Both the position numbers and the translations under genes were made by a program. Source: Mycogone perniciosa (Eukaryota; Ascomycota; Sordariomycetes; Hypocreales; Hypocreaceae). From it: a stretch of DNA of 64,000 nt. The notes beneath the pieces are model-generated. The model was not told the DNA's origin and searched no databases. It saw nothing but the letters and a program-made list of their open reading frames with translations. Below, piece after piece: positions 33,793 to 44,850 of this stretch. Numbering within the stretch: the first letter of the stretch is position 1; the number at the start of each line of letters is the position of its first letter. Where the stretch lies: NCBI GenBank assembly GCA_025331125.1, contig JAOALB010000141.1, positions 62,001-126,000 of the forward strand, written 5' to 3'.

Positions 33793-36700
33793 ATGCCTGG
33801 CTTGGTATCGGCTACAGGCGTGCTGGCCTTCCTCGCCGATGAGGAGCCTGAGCTCAAGGTCTTTGCCTTGCAGACACTCAACGACGACATTGACACAGTC
33901 TGGACCGAGGTGGCTGCCGCCTTGAACCAGATGTACGCTCCGCGCGCTTCCTTTGATGCCAATGTGCCCCAGCTAACAGTGTGCTATTTATTAGTGAGGC
34001 TCTCTACGAAGATGAGTCTTTTCCGGAGCGACAACTCGCTGCCCTTGTGCTTTCCAAGGTTTATTACCATCTGCAGGCCTACAATGACAGCATGGTCTTC
34101 GCCCTCGCTGCCGGCGACCTGTTCAAACTCGATGCCCCCAGCGAGTTCGAGGAGACAATCATTTCCAAGTGCGTGGACCAGTATATCGCCGTTACGGCTG
34201 CCAAACATTCCACTCCCAAGACTGCCAAGACGTCCGACTTGCCAGGGTTGTCCACCACCTTTTCCAGCGTCACCGATGGTGCTTTGATGTCACCCACGAC
34301 ACCTTTCTCTCATACGACCCTCCCTTCCAAGTCTCTGCTTTCCCGGGCTTCTATGGACAACACCATACTGGATGCCACCTTTCAGCCAATCGCCAAGGAG
34401 GGGCGCTCAGGATCAATCGCCCAATTCACCAACAAAGCCACCGAGGCATCCTTACAGAGGGTCATTGATCGTCTCTTCGAGAGCTGCCTGAAGCAGGGCA
34501 GATACAGACAGGTGGTTGGTATTGCCGTGGAGGCCAAGAACCTTGATGTCTTGAGACGCGTTATCAAGCGCGCAAGCGAGGACGAAAAGCGCTCCAAGAC
34601 AAAGACCCAGGAGGGACAGCAGGGTCCTGCCGAGGAGCTTATGGAATACACGTTGGGTATCTGCATGGATATTGTCCAAGAAAGGGCATTCCGCACCGAG
34701 ATTCTGCGTCTGATTCTTGATCTTCTAAACGAAATTCCTAACCCGGATTACTTTGCGATAGCCAGATGTGTGGTCTATCTCAACGCGGACGATGAAGCCT
34801 CTCAGATGCTACAGACGCTTGTCGACAAAGGCGATCGCACGTCGGTTGCCATCGCATACCAAATCGCATTTGATCTGTACGACAATGGCACTCAGGAGTT
34901 TCTGGGCAAGGTTCTCACCTCCTTACCGTCAAGCCTACCGCATCTCAAGGAGATCACCGAGGACGCAGATAAGTCGGCCGAAATTCAGCCGCTGTTGCAG
35001 GAACAGCTGGATATGCTCAAGGACATCGTGTTAGAAGGAGCTGACAAGGTGTACGACAACATCCGATACATTCTTGACGGCACCAAGACCATTCACCTGA
35101 ACCTTGAGTTCCTCTACCGCAACAACCACACCGATTTGAGCATCTTAAACAAAGTCCGTGATAGCTTGGAGGGCCGCAACTCCATTTTCCACACTGCCGT
35201 TACGTTCTGCAATGCCTTCATGAACCAAGGCACAACAAATGACAAGTTTTTCCGAGACAATCTAGAATGGCTCGGTAAGGCTGTTAACTGGTCCAAGTTC
35301 ACTGCCACTGCCGCTCTGGGAGTCATCCACCGCGGAAACCTGACCCAATCGCGAAAGCTTCTCGAACCCTATCTCCCCAAGCCAGGTACCGTTAGCAACG
35401 GATCCCCTTTTAGCCAGGGCGGTGCTTTGTATGCGTATGGTCTCATCCATGCCAACCATGGAGATGGTGCTGTCGAGTATTTGAAGGCACAGGCCATTAT
35501 GGCCACCGATGAAGTCGTTCAGCATGGCTGTGCCCTCGGTCTGGGTATTGCTGGCATGGGTACTGGCGATAATGAAATTCTAGACAGACTCAAGGACATG
35601 CTGTTCCAGGACTCTGCCATCAATGGCGAGGCTGCCGGACTGGCCATGGGACTTGTCATGCTCGGAACTGGCGACATTAAGCTCCTTGAGCAGATGATTA
35701 CATACGCCCACGAGACAACACACGAGAAGATTGTGCGCGGTGTTGCTATCGGAATGGCTCTCATCATGTATGGTCGCCAGGAAGGTGCCGATGTTTTGAT
35801 TGAGGGTCTCCTCAACGACCCTGATCCGACCCTACGATATGGTGGTATCATGACTATTGCCCTTGCCTACTGTGGTACTGGAAGCAATAAGGCTATCCGG
35901 AAACTCCTTCATACCGCAGTCAGCGATGTCAATGACGATGTTCGCCGAATCGCCGTTATGAGTCTTGGTTTCATTCTCTTCCGCAAGCCCCGCAGTGTGC
36001 CTCGAATGGTTGAACTGCTCTCCGAGTCATACAACCCTCACGTTCGGTACGGTTCTGCCATGGCTTTGGGTATCTCTTGCGCCGGTACCGGACTCGACGA
36101 GGCCATCGATCTTCTAGGGCCCATGATGAAGGACCCTACTGACTTTGTTCGACAGGGCGCGCTCATCGCGTTGTCCATGATCATGGTTCAGCAAAACGAG
36201 GTCATGAACCCCAAAGTGGCTTCCATCCGCAAGACCCTGAAGAAGGTAGTTGGCGATCGACATGAGGATGCCATGACCAAGTTCGGTGCTGCCCTTGCAC
36301 TTGGCATCATTGATGCTGGCGGTCGAAACTGCACTATTGGACTGCAAACTCAAACGGGTAATCTTAACATGGCTGGCATTGTTGGTATGGCCGTGTTCAC
36401 CCAGTACTGGTACTGGTTCCCATTCACTCACTTCCTGTCTCTGAGCTTCTCGCCTACATCCATCATTGGTCTGGACCACGACCTAGAGATACCTGATTTC
36501 AAGTTCCACTGCGCCACGCGCCAGAGCTTGTTCGACTACCCACCCGAGCAGGAGGTCAAGACTGAGGAGGGCCCTGCCTTGATTGCCACGGCTATTCTGT
36601 CAACGACTGCCCAGGCTAAGAGGAGAGCGCAAAAGAAGGAGCGAGCTCAGCGCCGTGAGAGCATGGACATTGACGCCGCCCCGGTAAAGAGTGGCGACAA

Positions 36701-37377
36701 GATGGAGGTTGATGAGGAGAAGTCCAAAGATGAGCCCAAGGATAAGAAGGTGGGAGACGACAAGGACGCAGCGGGATCTCCCGACGCAAAGAAGAAGCCT
36801 GAGAAGGAAAAGGTCGGCTATGAAGTTGAGAACATGAGCAGAGTTCTTCCTGGTCAGCTGAAATATGTCAGCTTCCCAGCCGGTCGATACAAGCCCGTCA
36901 AGAAGGTAAAGTTGACATTTTGTGCTGTTGTGTTGAGATGTATAAAGACTAACATCCTTTTAGCCGACCGGTGGCCCTCTGCTTCTGGATGATACTCAAT
37001 CCGAAGAGCCCAAGTCCCTTTTGGAGGAGAAGCTGCAGAAGGTCACTACCGAGCGTGCGCCTGTTACTGGACAGCAGAACACTCGAGGCGGCCGCGCCGG
37101 ATCTGGAAGGTCTCTGCTTGAGGGTCTCATGGAGACCACCCGTCCAACCACGGGTAACCCTGTAATGGATCAGTTGTTGCGTAGCCATGGTCGCTCTGCT
37201 TTTGGTTTGGTAGATCCCCAGACCCCTGGCGGCAACCATGCAAGTGGAGAAATCAGCTCAGGAGCCGCGGCTGCTGCTGGCGTGCTCACCGCAGTGGATG
37301 AGGATGGAGAGGGTGATGAGGAGGCTGTATTGCCCAACCGGTTTGAGTACTTCACCGACGGGGAGGATGAGGAGTAA
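33793..37377 (+). CDS. rpn2: 26S proteasome regulatory subunit Rpn2
   Basis: Three exons: 33793-33932, 33995-36905 and 36964-37377, giving 1154 residues. Splicing the first 62-bp intron joins AALNQ to IEALYEDESFPERQLAALVLSKVYYHLQ, the conserved N-terminal solenoid of Rpn2/PSMD1. The centre (about residues 480-800) contains proteasome/cyclosome repeats with the recurrent pattern GxALGLGxAGxG (for example GCALGLGIAGMGTG and GSAMALGISCAGTG). After these come ITGLDHDL-type conserved blocks and a Lys/Glu-rich charged segment of about 110 residues, then a folded C-terminal part ending FEYFTDGEDEE. Rpn2 is a base scaffold of the 19S particle that contacts the Rpt ring and ubiquitin-binding subunits. 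Yeast Rpn2 is 945 residues; the extra length here is mainly the charged insert and tail. It is an essential housekeeping gene. Confidence 0.95.
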
Positions 37378-37997
37378 AGAGCCTATTACACATGGGTGGG
37401 AACAAATGTCCGGCGTTTGGACGTGGGGATGCAATCAGGAAGGCTTCTTAGAGAGCAACCCGCCTTTTGCGGAAGAATCTAATCACTTACATACAGATGA
37501 TCCTGCGGAGCTCCGTTGAGTTAATGCTTCATTTGTACCAGTATTTCAATTAGAACGGGGCGAGTCTGGGAATGATTGGATGTGAAGGTGAAAGGAGCGG
37601 ATGCTGGGTTAGAGAGCTGTGCGATGTTGAAGTGCACATGTTGTACACTACCTACCAAACAAAGAATCCAACTGTGACTTGTTTTGTAAACTTGTTACGT
37701 TGCTGTCACTTCTCCCATGTTGATGTTCCTCTCGAATCGGTGTTCTGAGAAGGTGCCTTTGAAAACAACCTTGCAAAAAATCATCACATCTAGCTCTGCT
37801 GTGGAAGAAAATAGGAAATGGTAATAAATAGAGAGTCTCGTCATTAATGTTGGATTTTGTATAAAGTATTTAATAGTGGAAAATCCTCCCACCCATAAAG
37901 AGACGCCAGGACCAGGGGTCACGGGCTACCGTACGCTATGCCTAACTTGCCTTTCCAATGGTCAACAACAATAAAGAAAAGGTATCATCCCCTTGCC
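37378..37997. other. Convergent 3' region, rpn2 and sulfite oxidase
   Basis: 0.6 kb of convergent 3' flanks. No gene was seen. Confidence 0.6.
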
Positions 37998-39908
37998 TCA
38001 GGGTTGTCTCTTCTCCTCTTGGGGTTTCGTATTTATTGCACTGGGTGAGCAATCGGTGCATACTTGGACACGGTGCCATGCCGTAGCTAAATTACCGCGG
38101 AAATTCCATGTGGCGGCATGGCTCTCGGGTTGGGTATTATAAGAATCATCCGTTGCCTTGACCACCAGTGTTGTGCATCGCCTATTTCGTTGGTTGCTGT
38201 TCGTGTTCGCGACCTCACCCCGTCGTATGACCTTGTCGTCATTATCCTTAGCACTGCCTTTGTTCTCTAGCTCTCGGAATGCGTCCAGGCGTAAGGCACC
38301 GTTGAATTTCCATCTTTTCCAGGCCCAGGAACCGTTTCCGTAGCATGGTGATGGGGATCCATTCTTGGAGACGCAATCTGGGAGGAGGTATGCTTGTGTC
38401 CAGTTCTTCCCATCATCAAGGGAGACATCAACACGAATGATGGAGCGTCCGCCGCCAGAGAAGGCGTATCCGCTGAGAGATACCTCCCGTATTGGTGATT
38501 CCTCGCTTTTCGTGTTTGACTTGGGCGTCCATTCTGCCAGTTTGATGCCAGTTATAGCGCTTTGTACGGGGAGCTCCTGAATGGCCGGAGCAGCGTCCCA
38601 ATCGACTTTCGTTTCATTAGGCCCAAAGCACTTGTAGTCTCGCCGTTGCCATTGCGTTGTGCTTTCTTCTTCGCTCAAGGTGATTTGATTGAGCCACTTG
38701 ACCGACCGAGCAGCAACGTGTCCAGGGACGATCGAACGCAAGGGGTAGCCGTGATCTCTTGGCAAAGGCTTTCCATTCATCCCGTATGCTAACAAGACAT
38801 CGCCTTGAGGATCAACAGCCTTTTTGATAGGTATTGAAGCACCGTAAGCTTCCATGCCGGAGAACTGCACATGCTGTGCCTCGCTAGTGCCATTGAAGAC
38901 GGTCATGAGGTCGAAACCAGCATCTGCAAGGACATCTGAGAGCAGAACACCCTCCCAAGAGGCATTGGATATGGCGCCAGTGGACCATTGAAGGCCGTTG
39001 GTAGCTCGGCCAGAGCCCTTGGTCATGTCACCTCGGCGATTCCCAGAACACTGCAGAACCGCAGTAATCTTTTTCATTGGAAATTTGGTCTTGAGATCAC
39101 GAAGCGTGTACTCTTTTGTTGTGCCGTCATGGAGCTCAATAGTCAGGACATGGGCATCTGCTTCCTGCTCCGTGAGTTTGGGAACCCACATGTGGTTACG
39201 GACGTAGAAGAGCTCGTTGGGTGTGAGGAATTGAGAACTCATTGCTTCTCCGGGCGTCTCAGCATTTCGAGGTTTGAGAGTCCGGGTGATGAGGTCTGGG
39301 TGTCGCTCTGGGTCATCAGAGAAGGGGTCCTCGATCTGTTCCTGGGCAGACAGCCCGTTTACAAGATCCGCCTGGTGTACATAGCCGATGAGGTACTGTT
39401 GGAGAATATCGTATACGTATTGGTTCTTGTGGATAGTAAAGATGTTCCAATAAGGCTCGATTGACCCTCCGGCAGCTCTCAGAATAACCTGGCCACCGGG
39501 ATGGGCCGAGATCCAGTCTGTAATGTCGTATACTTTGTCGCCATGGATGATCCAAGGATTGGCCGACTTGGCATCATGCTTCCGAACTTCAGATATACGG
39601 AATCGGGGGAGGCTCGGGTCGCGAGCGTCATGGATGACGGTCTCTTCTGAAGACAAAACAGTCGGGGTGGCGTGGACGGCATCAAAGGCGGTGCGTGGAG
39701 TCTGAGATATGCTCAGGGCGAAAGATAGGAGGCTAACGCCAGCAATGAGGGCGGCGACTCGAGGGGAGATCTGGCTTCGTCTGGGAGCAGACGGCCTGAC
39801 GAAGGTGCGGCATTGTGTTCTCGTTGGAACCCATCGTGCTGGGGAGCCCCGAGGTTGGGCAGCCAGCCGCAGTTGACGGGCAAGGCAGGTCGGCGGTCGT
39901 GAGGCCAT
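37998..39908 (-). CDS. Mitochondrial sulfite oxidase with cytochrome b5 domain
   Basis: Intronless, 636 residues. The N terminus is Arg-rich and lacks acidic residues (residues 1-50), then a hydrophobic segment (51-66): a mitochondrial presequence followed by a sorting or anchor signal. A cytochrome b5 domain covers about residues 100-178, with heme ligands His136 (in HPGG) and His160 (in FTIHKNQ). The molybdopterin oxidoreductase domain follows, with the Moco-ligating Cys287 in AVLQCSGNRR, a GVLLSDVL block, LPRDHGYPLR, and a C-terminal dimerisation domain (GYAFSGGGRSIIRVDVSLDDGKNW) ending in WNFRGNLATAWHRV. The domain order b5-Moco-dimerisation is that of sulfite oxidase; nitrate reductase would have b5 and FAD domains after the Moco domain. 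It oxidises sulfite to sulfate with cytochrome c, in the intermembrane space. The ATG chosen is the one giving the Arg-rich presequence. Confidence 0.92.
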   Translation of the reverse strand: MASRPPTCLARQLRLAAQPRGSPARWVPTRTQCRTFVRPSAPRRSQISPRVAALIAGVSLLSFALSISQTPRTAFDAVHATPTVLSSEETVIHDARDPSLPRFRISEVRKHDAKSANPWIIHGDKVYDITDWISAHPGGQVILRAAGGSIEPYWNIFTIHKNQYVYDILQQYLIGYVHQADLVNGLSAQEQIEDPFSDDPERHPDLITRTLKPRNAETPGEAMSSQFLTPNELFYVRNHMWVPKLTEQEADAHVLTIELHDGTTKEYTLRDLKTKFPMKKITAVLQCSGNRRGDMTKGSGRATNGLQWSTGAISNASWEGVLLSDVLADAGFDLMTVFNGTSEAQHVQFSGMEAYGASIPIKKAVDPQGDVLLAYGMNGKPLPRDHGYPLRSIVPGHVAARSVKWLNQITLSEEESTTQWQRRDYKCFGPNETKVDWDAAPAIQELPVQSAITGIKLAEWTPKSNTKSEESPIREVSLSGYAFSGGGRSIIRVDVSLDDGKNWTQAYLLPDCVSKNGSPSPCYGNGSWAWKRWKFNGALRLDAFRELENKGSAKDNDDKVIRRGEVANTNSNQRNRRCTTLVVKATDDSYNTQPESHAATWNFRGNLATAWHRVQVCTDCSPSAINTKPQEEKRQP

Positions 39909-41253
39909 GGCCTTGTTATAGAGAGATAGGTGATGGTTGTCGAACAATTCTAAAGCCCATGTCTCCCAAGCGAAGGCGATATTGACGGAGGATTGATGTC
40001 ACTAGATCAGTCACCAGGTTATGGAGCCGAGAAGCTGATGGTACTCGTATAGGTGAGGTATGAGGAGGTGTAGGAGTTAGGGAGGTCGATCGCTTGTTGA
40101 ATTAGCCGAGCCCGTATCGTACTCGTTCTCTGCAACGTGGCGACGGCCCATGGATCCGTGGACTTGGCGGTGATGCCAGAGATAAAGCGGTGGAGGAAGG
40201 GAGGCCATGATAGTGATCGTGATTGTGGTGGCTATGAGCGTCTCAGAGGCCGATGATTACCGAGCGTACGGGTACTACGAGTACTGCTTGTACAGGTACT
40301 CGTACGCATACGAAGTAGACGGCCCGTCGATAATGGCTGTCGGTCGGACGAGGAGAGAGGAGACTTATGCAGCCCAGCGGCCCCAGAAATAAAGAGCCGG
40401 CAAATTGAAGCTCCATCTAAGCCATCGTCTGCTATGCCGCAGGAAGCTGATTGGGCGCCAGTATGTCATCCTGAAGGCCTTACCATGTCGGGCATAAATA
40501 GGCTGGCAAGCTGGTCGAGGCGCGTGAGAATTGAGATCCGGCATCCTGGAGAAGCTGGGGAGCGTCCACCGACATCCGAACATCTCATCTCACATGCTGG
40601 CTAAATGAACCGGATCCCAATAATAATGATTTCTGGTGTCGGTAATAGCCATCGGGGAAACGCCTTATCCGACGAGGCACCTCGGCGAATATTTGTTGTT
40701 TCCCTTGAGATAACAATAGCAGCAAACAAAAGATGAAGTCCGGGAGTCGGGGCGGCTTCTGGCTGTGATCCGCATCGGGTCGTCGGACTTGGCCCAATCG
40801 GAATAACGAACTGCGGATTAATAGGTCACCTGCTCAAGCAAAAGACTTTGTACTCCGTAATAATAACGCTCTATTACTATTTTTATTGCCGGTAAAATTA
40901 GAAAAAAGAAAAAATACATCATACGAAGAGGCCTCGTGATTCGCTTGTGGATCCTTGCCAACTTGTATAATACATCTGTGGGTGCGGCCATTCCATGATG
41001 TTATCCATCCTTAAAGACACGATAACGCTGTCTTTACTCCGTACCGCTTGACAAACCACCGCTAGACACCAAACAGTGCCGCAAAAGAAGAGAAAAAGGG
41101 GAAGAAGAAAAAAAGCATCAATACAAAAACACAAGCTGACCACTCCGTAGACTCTACTACTTTTCCTGATATCACACTAGCAATGCTCGTCCCCCAAAGG
41201 CTTGTGAAAGCCAATCACGACTGTCCAAATCGAGCCCTCTTAGGCCTCCAATC
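39909..41253. other. Intergenic, 1.3 kb
   Basis: Contains the sulfite oxidase promoter and the 3' flank of the membrane protein gene. It carries alternating TACGAGTACT/GTACTCGTACG strings near 40265-40312 and TACTCCGTA copies at about 40852 and 41037. No gene was seen. Confidence 0.55.
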
Positions 41254-41976
41254 TTAGGCAATCATAGATGAGTCAATGTTGAGGTCGAGGGAGTAGAGGC
41301 TAGAAGCCTTGCTGCTGCCCTTCGGCTCCTCAGAGGGCTCCTCGCCAGTCTGAACGGCTTGCTCGATCGGCGCCACCACAGTGATGGCGGAGGCCTGCTC
41401 AGCAGTGACCTTGTCGGCATTGGCTTTTCCAGTCACCTCGCCGACGGCCTTATCATCCTTGGATCCGGCCGGTTTGGCTGCGAGTCTATCGATGATGGCC
41501 ATGGACTCAGGGTTACGTTCAGGGGCACTCTCGAGATCCTTGGCTATCTTCTTGTCCCTCTTGAAGAGTCTGGTGAACCAATACCAGGTGTCCTTGGAAG
41601 TCAACTTGGCAAAGAGCTCGGGGATGCCCATGATCAGGCTGCAAAACAGATTGGGGATGGCTTGCAAATCTTCCTTGAGCTCGCCGGTGATATACTTGCG
41701 GCGCATGTCGACCAGGACGACGGCGATGAAGAAGCTGAAGAAGACGGCGATGAGGGTGTAGCAGATTATTTCGGCTGTCATTTCGTCGTTGCCCACGTTA
41801 TACGCGGTGTTATTAGCCTCGGAAGAGTTGAAGGACGCAGTTGTGGCATTGGCAGGGTCAAGGGGCAGGTCTGTGGCATCGAGGATAACAGATGACACCA
41901 AGGACTTTGCTGTACCGTTCAAGGCTGCGGCATTGGCGGCTGTGATGTTCAGGAATCTCGACATTGCGTTGGCCAT
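41254..41976 (-). CDS. Single-pass membrane protein, unknown function
   Basis: An intronless 240-residue protein that I do not recognise. Residues 1-66 are rich in Asn, Ala and Thr, with five N-glycosylation sequons (NIT, NGT, NAT, NSS, NNT). Residues 68-90 form one clear membrane helix (IICYTLIAVFFSFFIAVVLV), followed by the stop-transfer sequence DMRRK. The rest is hydrophilic and charged with a membrane-proximal Phe/Trp-rich patch (DTWYWFTRLFKR). There is no classical signal peptide, so the N terminus is probably translocated as a type III / reverse-anchor protein with a glycosylated outside end and a cytosolic C terminus. It could be a small fungal-specific plasma-membrane or ER protein. 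The ATG at 41976 is followed by another in-frame ATG four codons later. Confidence 0.7.
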   Translation of the reverse strand: MANAMSRFLNITAANAAALNGTAKSLVSSVILDATDLPLDPANATTASFNSSEANNTAYNVGNDEMTAEIICYTLIAVFFSFFIAVVLVDMRRKYITGELKEDLQAIPNLFCSLIMGIPELFAKLTSKDTWYWFTRLFKRDKKIAKDLESAPERNPESMAIIDRLAAKPAGSKDDKAVGEVTGKANADKVTAEQASAITVVAPIEQAVQTGEEPSEEPKGSSKASSLYSLDLNIDSSMIA

Positions 41977-43436
41977 TGTGGCGATGACGCTGGTCTTGAC
42001 TTGATGTGTGCCTGATCAACGATGGCAGAACGAGTAAGCGAAGAAGCAAGGATGGCCTCTCAAATAAATGATGATGAGTTAGACAGACAATAGACCAGAT
42101 AAATGAAACCCTGGAGAAGGGGAAGAAAAAAACTGACCATTCTTATGTACTGATTCTGGGACGGGCAACATCGTGGTAAGTTTAGGTTAAACACCCCGAT
42201 CGTGTTTTTGACTTTTCATATCCGCACCACTTCAGAACAATAAGCTTACAGCCTGCTTTGCGCCTTGAGCATACATGAAGTTTACCATGAATGGCAGAAG
42301 TCTATTTGGTGGTTGGAAAGCGAGATTCAACCCGACCTACTTCCTCCCATAGTTGACATCCGAACACTCGATGTAAGCCAATATCAGCACCGCGATTTCG
42401 CGCATGTATTCTTTTTTGGTTAAAAAAATTCACCACTTCTGCAATAGTATTTACCATTTTCCAAATTTACCATACGTATACTGGTTTATAATCTGTAGGT
42501 GATCGGTTCACGACATGCTTCCTGTCTGCTTATGAGGCTGCTACCTTGAAACTATAATCCGAATTGAAGAACTCTTGTTTGAAAGCTCCCAATTTTTCAT
42601 ATCAATTTCGTTCATGGGGCTAATTCAGACAAATTACTGGCCTATTATACATATTAGTTGTTGCAATACACGGTGAATATCGCTGTCAAAGAAACCGACG
42701 AATATGCACGTCAATACGCGGCATCACACTCATAACTTCGTCCCCTCCCTCTTTATAACCAACTTACTGAGACAGCTGAACTGCTGCAAATCTGTGTTTT
42801 CTTATTGACACTACACCTTTACTGATGTCTATTAAATCATAGCCATTCTCCAACTCACCGCTACCGAGGATTTTCACAAACAAGCTTCTGACATATAAAG
42901 GGCAGTAACAAAGAAACAACTAGAATCAACCACTGAAGGCTATCGCACTTCCCACAGACATCGACACCCTCTGATCCCCTCGCACGAACCCGGAGCGTAT
43001 ATCACAGTGATTCGCCCCCATTACTGGTGATCTCAAGCTCCACGGTAAATACCAGATCCAAGGCAACGCCAGTGGCACCATTCAAAAGTGCAATCCTCTG
43101 CTTTTTACGCGCCTATCAAAGAATGATGCTGATAGGGTTACGCTTTCAGTATTTCTTAGTTAAGCTCCCCTTTGTTCGTTTCTTTCATGTTGGTAAACAT
43201 GGATATGGTCAATACTACGAAGTACATAGAGATGACTTGGTGTGAGTGACGTGATGGTGGGGCAACTGTCGGCCCATGATTCTGCAAAGCTACCCCACGT
43301 CATCTCATCCATTCATGAATGGCCTTAACCTCGGCCATGTGAGACGCAACAACAAACCTCAAGCTGTTCAGTTCACTGTAAAGATACATATTCATAGAAT
43401 TCACAGCGTCAACTCAAGTCAATCCCCATCATCATC
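41977..43436. other. Intergenic, 1.5 kb, divergent promoters
   Basis: A long divergent region between the membrane protein gene (-) and the phosphopantetheine adenylyltransferase gene (+). No gene was seen. A TACTACGAAGTAC motif lies at about 43211-43223. Confidence 0.55.
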
Positions 43437-44675
43437 ATGGCACCCTCATCCACCAATGCGCCTGCGCTTCTCCTCCTCCCTCCTCCGCCTCAGCCATCCA
43501 CTCGCCTCACACTAAACGCTGCATACCGCGCGCCTCTCACAGCAGTCCTCACACGACTGAAGAATGGATTAGCCACGGGTTCTATCCCCAGCTCAGTCCT
43601 GGTCATTGCAGTTACCTGTCCCATCCTCACTGGGCCCATACCAAAGGCCAAGTCCGTCCGCTGGAAGACCGCGCAATCGCTCCTAGCAAACATCTACACT
43701 CTCATCTCAGTCATCTGCGCCGAGCGATCCATCGAAACCGCAGGAGGCGGCAGCATAGACACCCGAGTCTTACTCGTCGACCACGAGCGCAAGCGATCGT
43801 ACCAGCGCAACTTCGACGGCGTTTTTGAAACGAACTGCACTGCTGTCCTAGACCTTGCTTGCTTTGCGTCTACGGTGTATCCCTGGAGATCCGTCTTCCA
43901 CCCCAGCACCGAGGCGGGATATGAGCTCCTCAACGTATACCTCACCCTCGCAGAGGGCAAGCAAACATTCCTTCAGAATCAGCTCATCGCCGTTGAAGGA
44001 GGCCTCAGCATGTCCACCAGCAGAAGCAACAGCCCAAGTCAAGAAGACGTCTCCCAAGGCTACGGAACCACCTGTCTAGGCGGCACATTCGACCATCTCC
44101 ACCCAGGCCACAAGCTCCTCCTGCACACCACAGCCCTCCTCAACAAGATCCCCGGAAAGGACTCGGGGAAACAATCCGTCCTCATCGTCGGTATCTCCGG
44201 CGACGAGCTCCTCAAGAATAAGAAATACGCCGAGGAGCTGCAGACCTGGGACACGCGCGCAGATCACATCCTCCTCTTCCTCTCCACCATTTTCAACTCC
44301 CCTTCTTCATCAAACACCAACACAATTCCCGCGAGTACATCTCCGCACCCAGATGAGCGACACGCAACGTTCTGCGATGGCGCGGTGCTGGTGCGTTGCG
44401 TGAACATACATGACCCCTTTGGCCCGACTATTATGGAGGAAGACATCGGCGCCATCGTCGTTTCGGGTGAGACGCGCAGCGGTGGGCAGGCTATTAATGA
44501 CAGAAGGATAGCGACCGGGTGGAAGCCCCTGGAAGTGTATGAGATTGATGTTCTGGATGTGCGCGATGTGACGGATGATGACGACAACAATGCCGCGACG
44601 GCGGAGGACTTTGCGGCTAAGATTAGTAGCACGACGATACGGCAGCGCAAGGTGGAAGCGAGGAATAGAGGTTGA
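43437..44675 (+). CDS. Phosphopantetheine adenylyltransferase (Cab4 type)
   Basis: Intronless, 412 residues. The C-terminal half is a nucleotidyltransferase fold with LGGTFDHLHPGHKLLL, whose H-x-G-H (His222-Pro-Gly-His225) is the ATP-binding motif, then VLIVGISGDELLKNKKY and VVSGETRSGGQAINDRR, the conserved (I/V)SSTxxR-like substrate motif, and an ISSTTIRQ tail close to the C terminus. These features identify fungal Cab4/PPAT, which adds AMP to 4'-phosphopantetheine to make dephospho-CoA. The N-terminal ~200 residues are a less conserved extension found in fungal PPATs. Unlike the animal CoA synthase it has no dephospho-CoA kinase domain. It is an essential cytosolic CoA-biosynthesis enzyme. 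The start is the first ATG. Confidence 0.9.
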   Translation: MAPSSTNAPALLLLPPPPQPSTRLTLNAAYRAPLTAVLTRLKNGLATGSIPSSVLVIAVTCPILTGPIPKAKSVRWKTAQSLLANIYTLISVICAERSIETAGGGSIDTRVLLVDHERKRSYQRNFDGVFETNCTAVLDLACFASTVYPWRSVFHPSTEAGYELLNVYLTLAEGKQTFLQNQLIAVEGGLSMSTSRSNSPSQEDVSQGYGTTCLGGTFDHLHPGHKLLLHTTALLNKIPGKDSGKQSVLIVGISGDELLKNKKYAEELQTWDTRADHILLFLSTIFNSPSSSNTNTIPASTSPHPDERHATFCDGAVLVRCVNIHDPFGPTIMEEDIGAIVVSGETRSGGQAINDRRIATGWKPLEVYEIDVLDVRDVTDDDDNNAATAEDFAAKISSTTIRQRKVEARNRG

Positions 44676-44850
44676 AGGTGATATCTCCATAATAACAGGG
44701 TTTTTTTTGTGTCGATTCATATCGGCTGGTAATATTAAGTAGCGTCTCTGGTATCTAAAATCCTTGCATGTGGTGAACATCGTCCCCTCCTGATCCATTT
44801 ATTCGTACACCTCCATCATTACCATTATGAAGCCCTCAGAGACTGACTAT

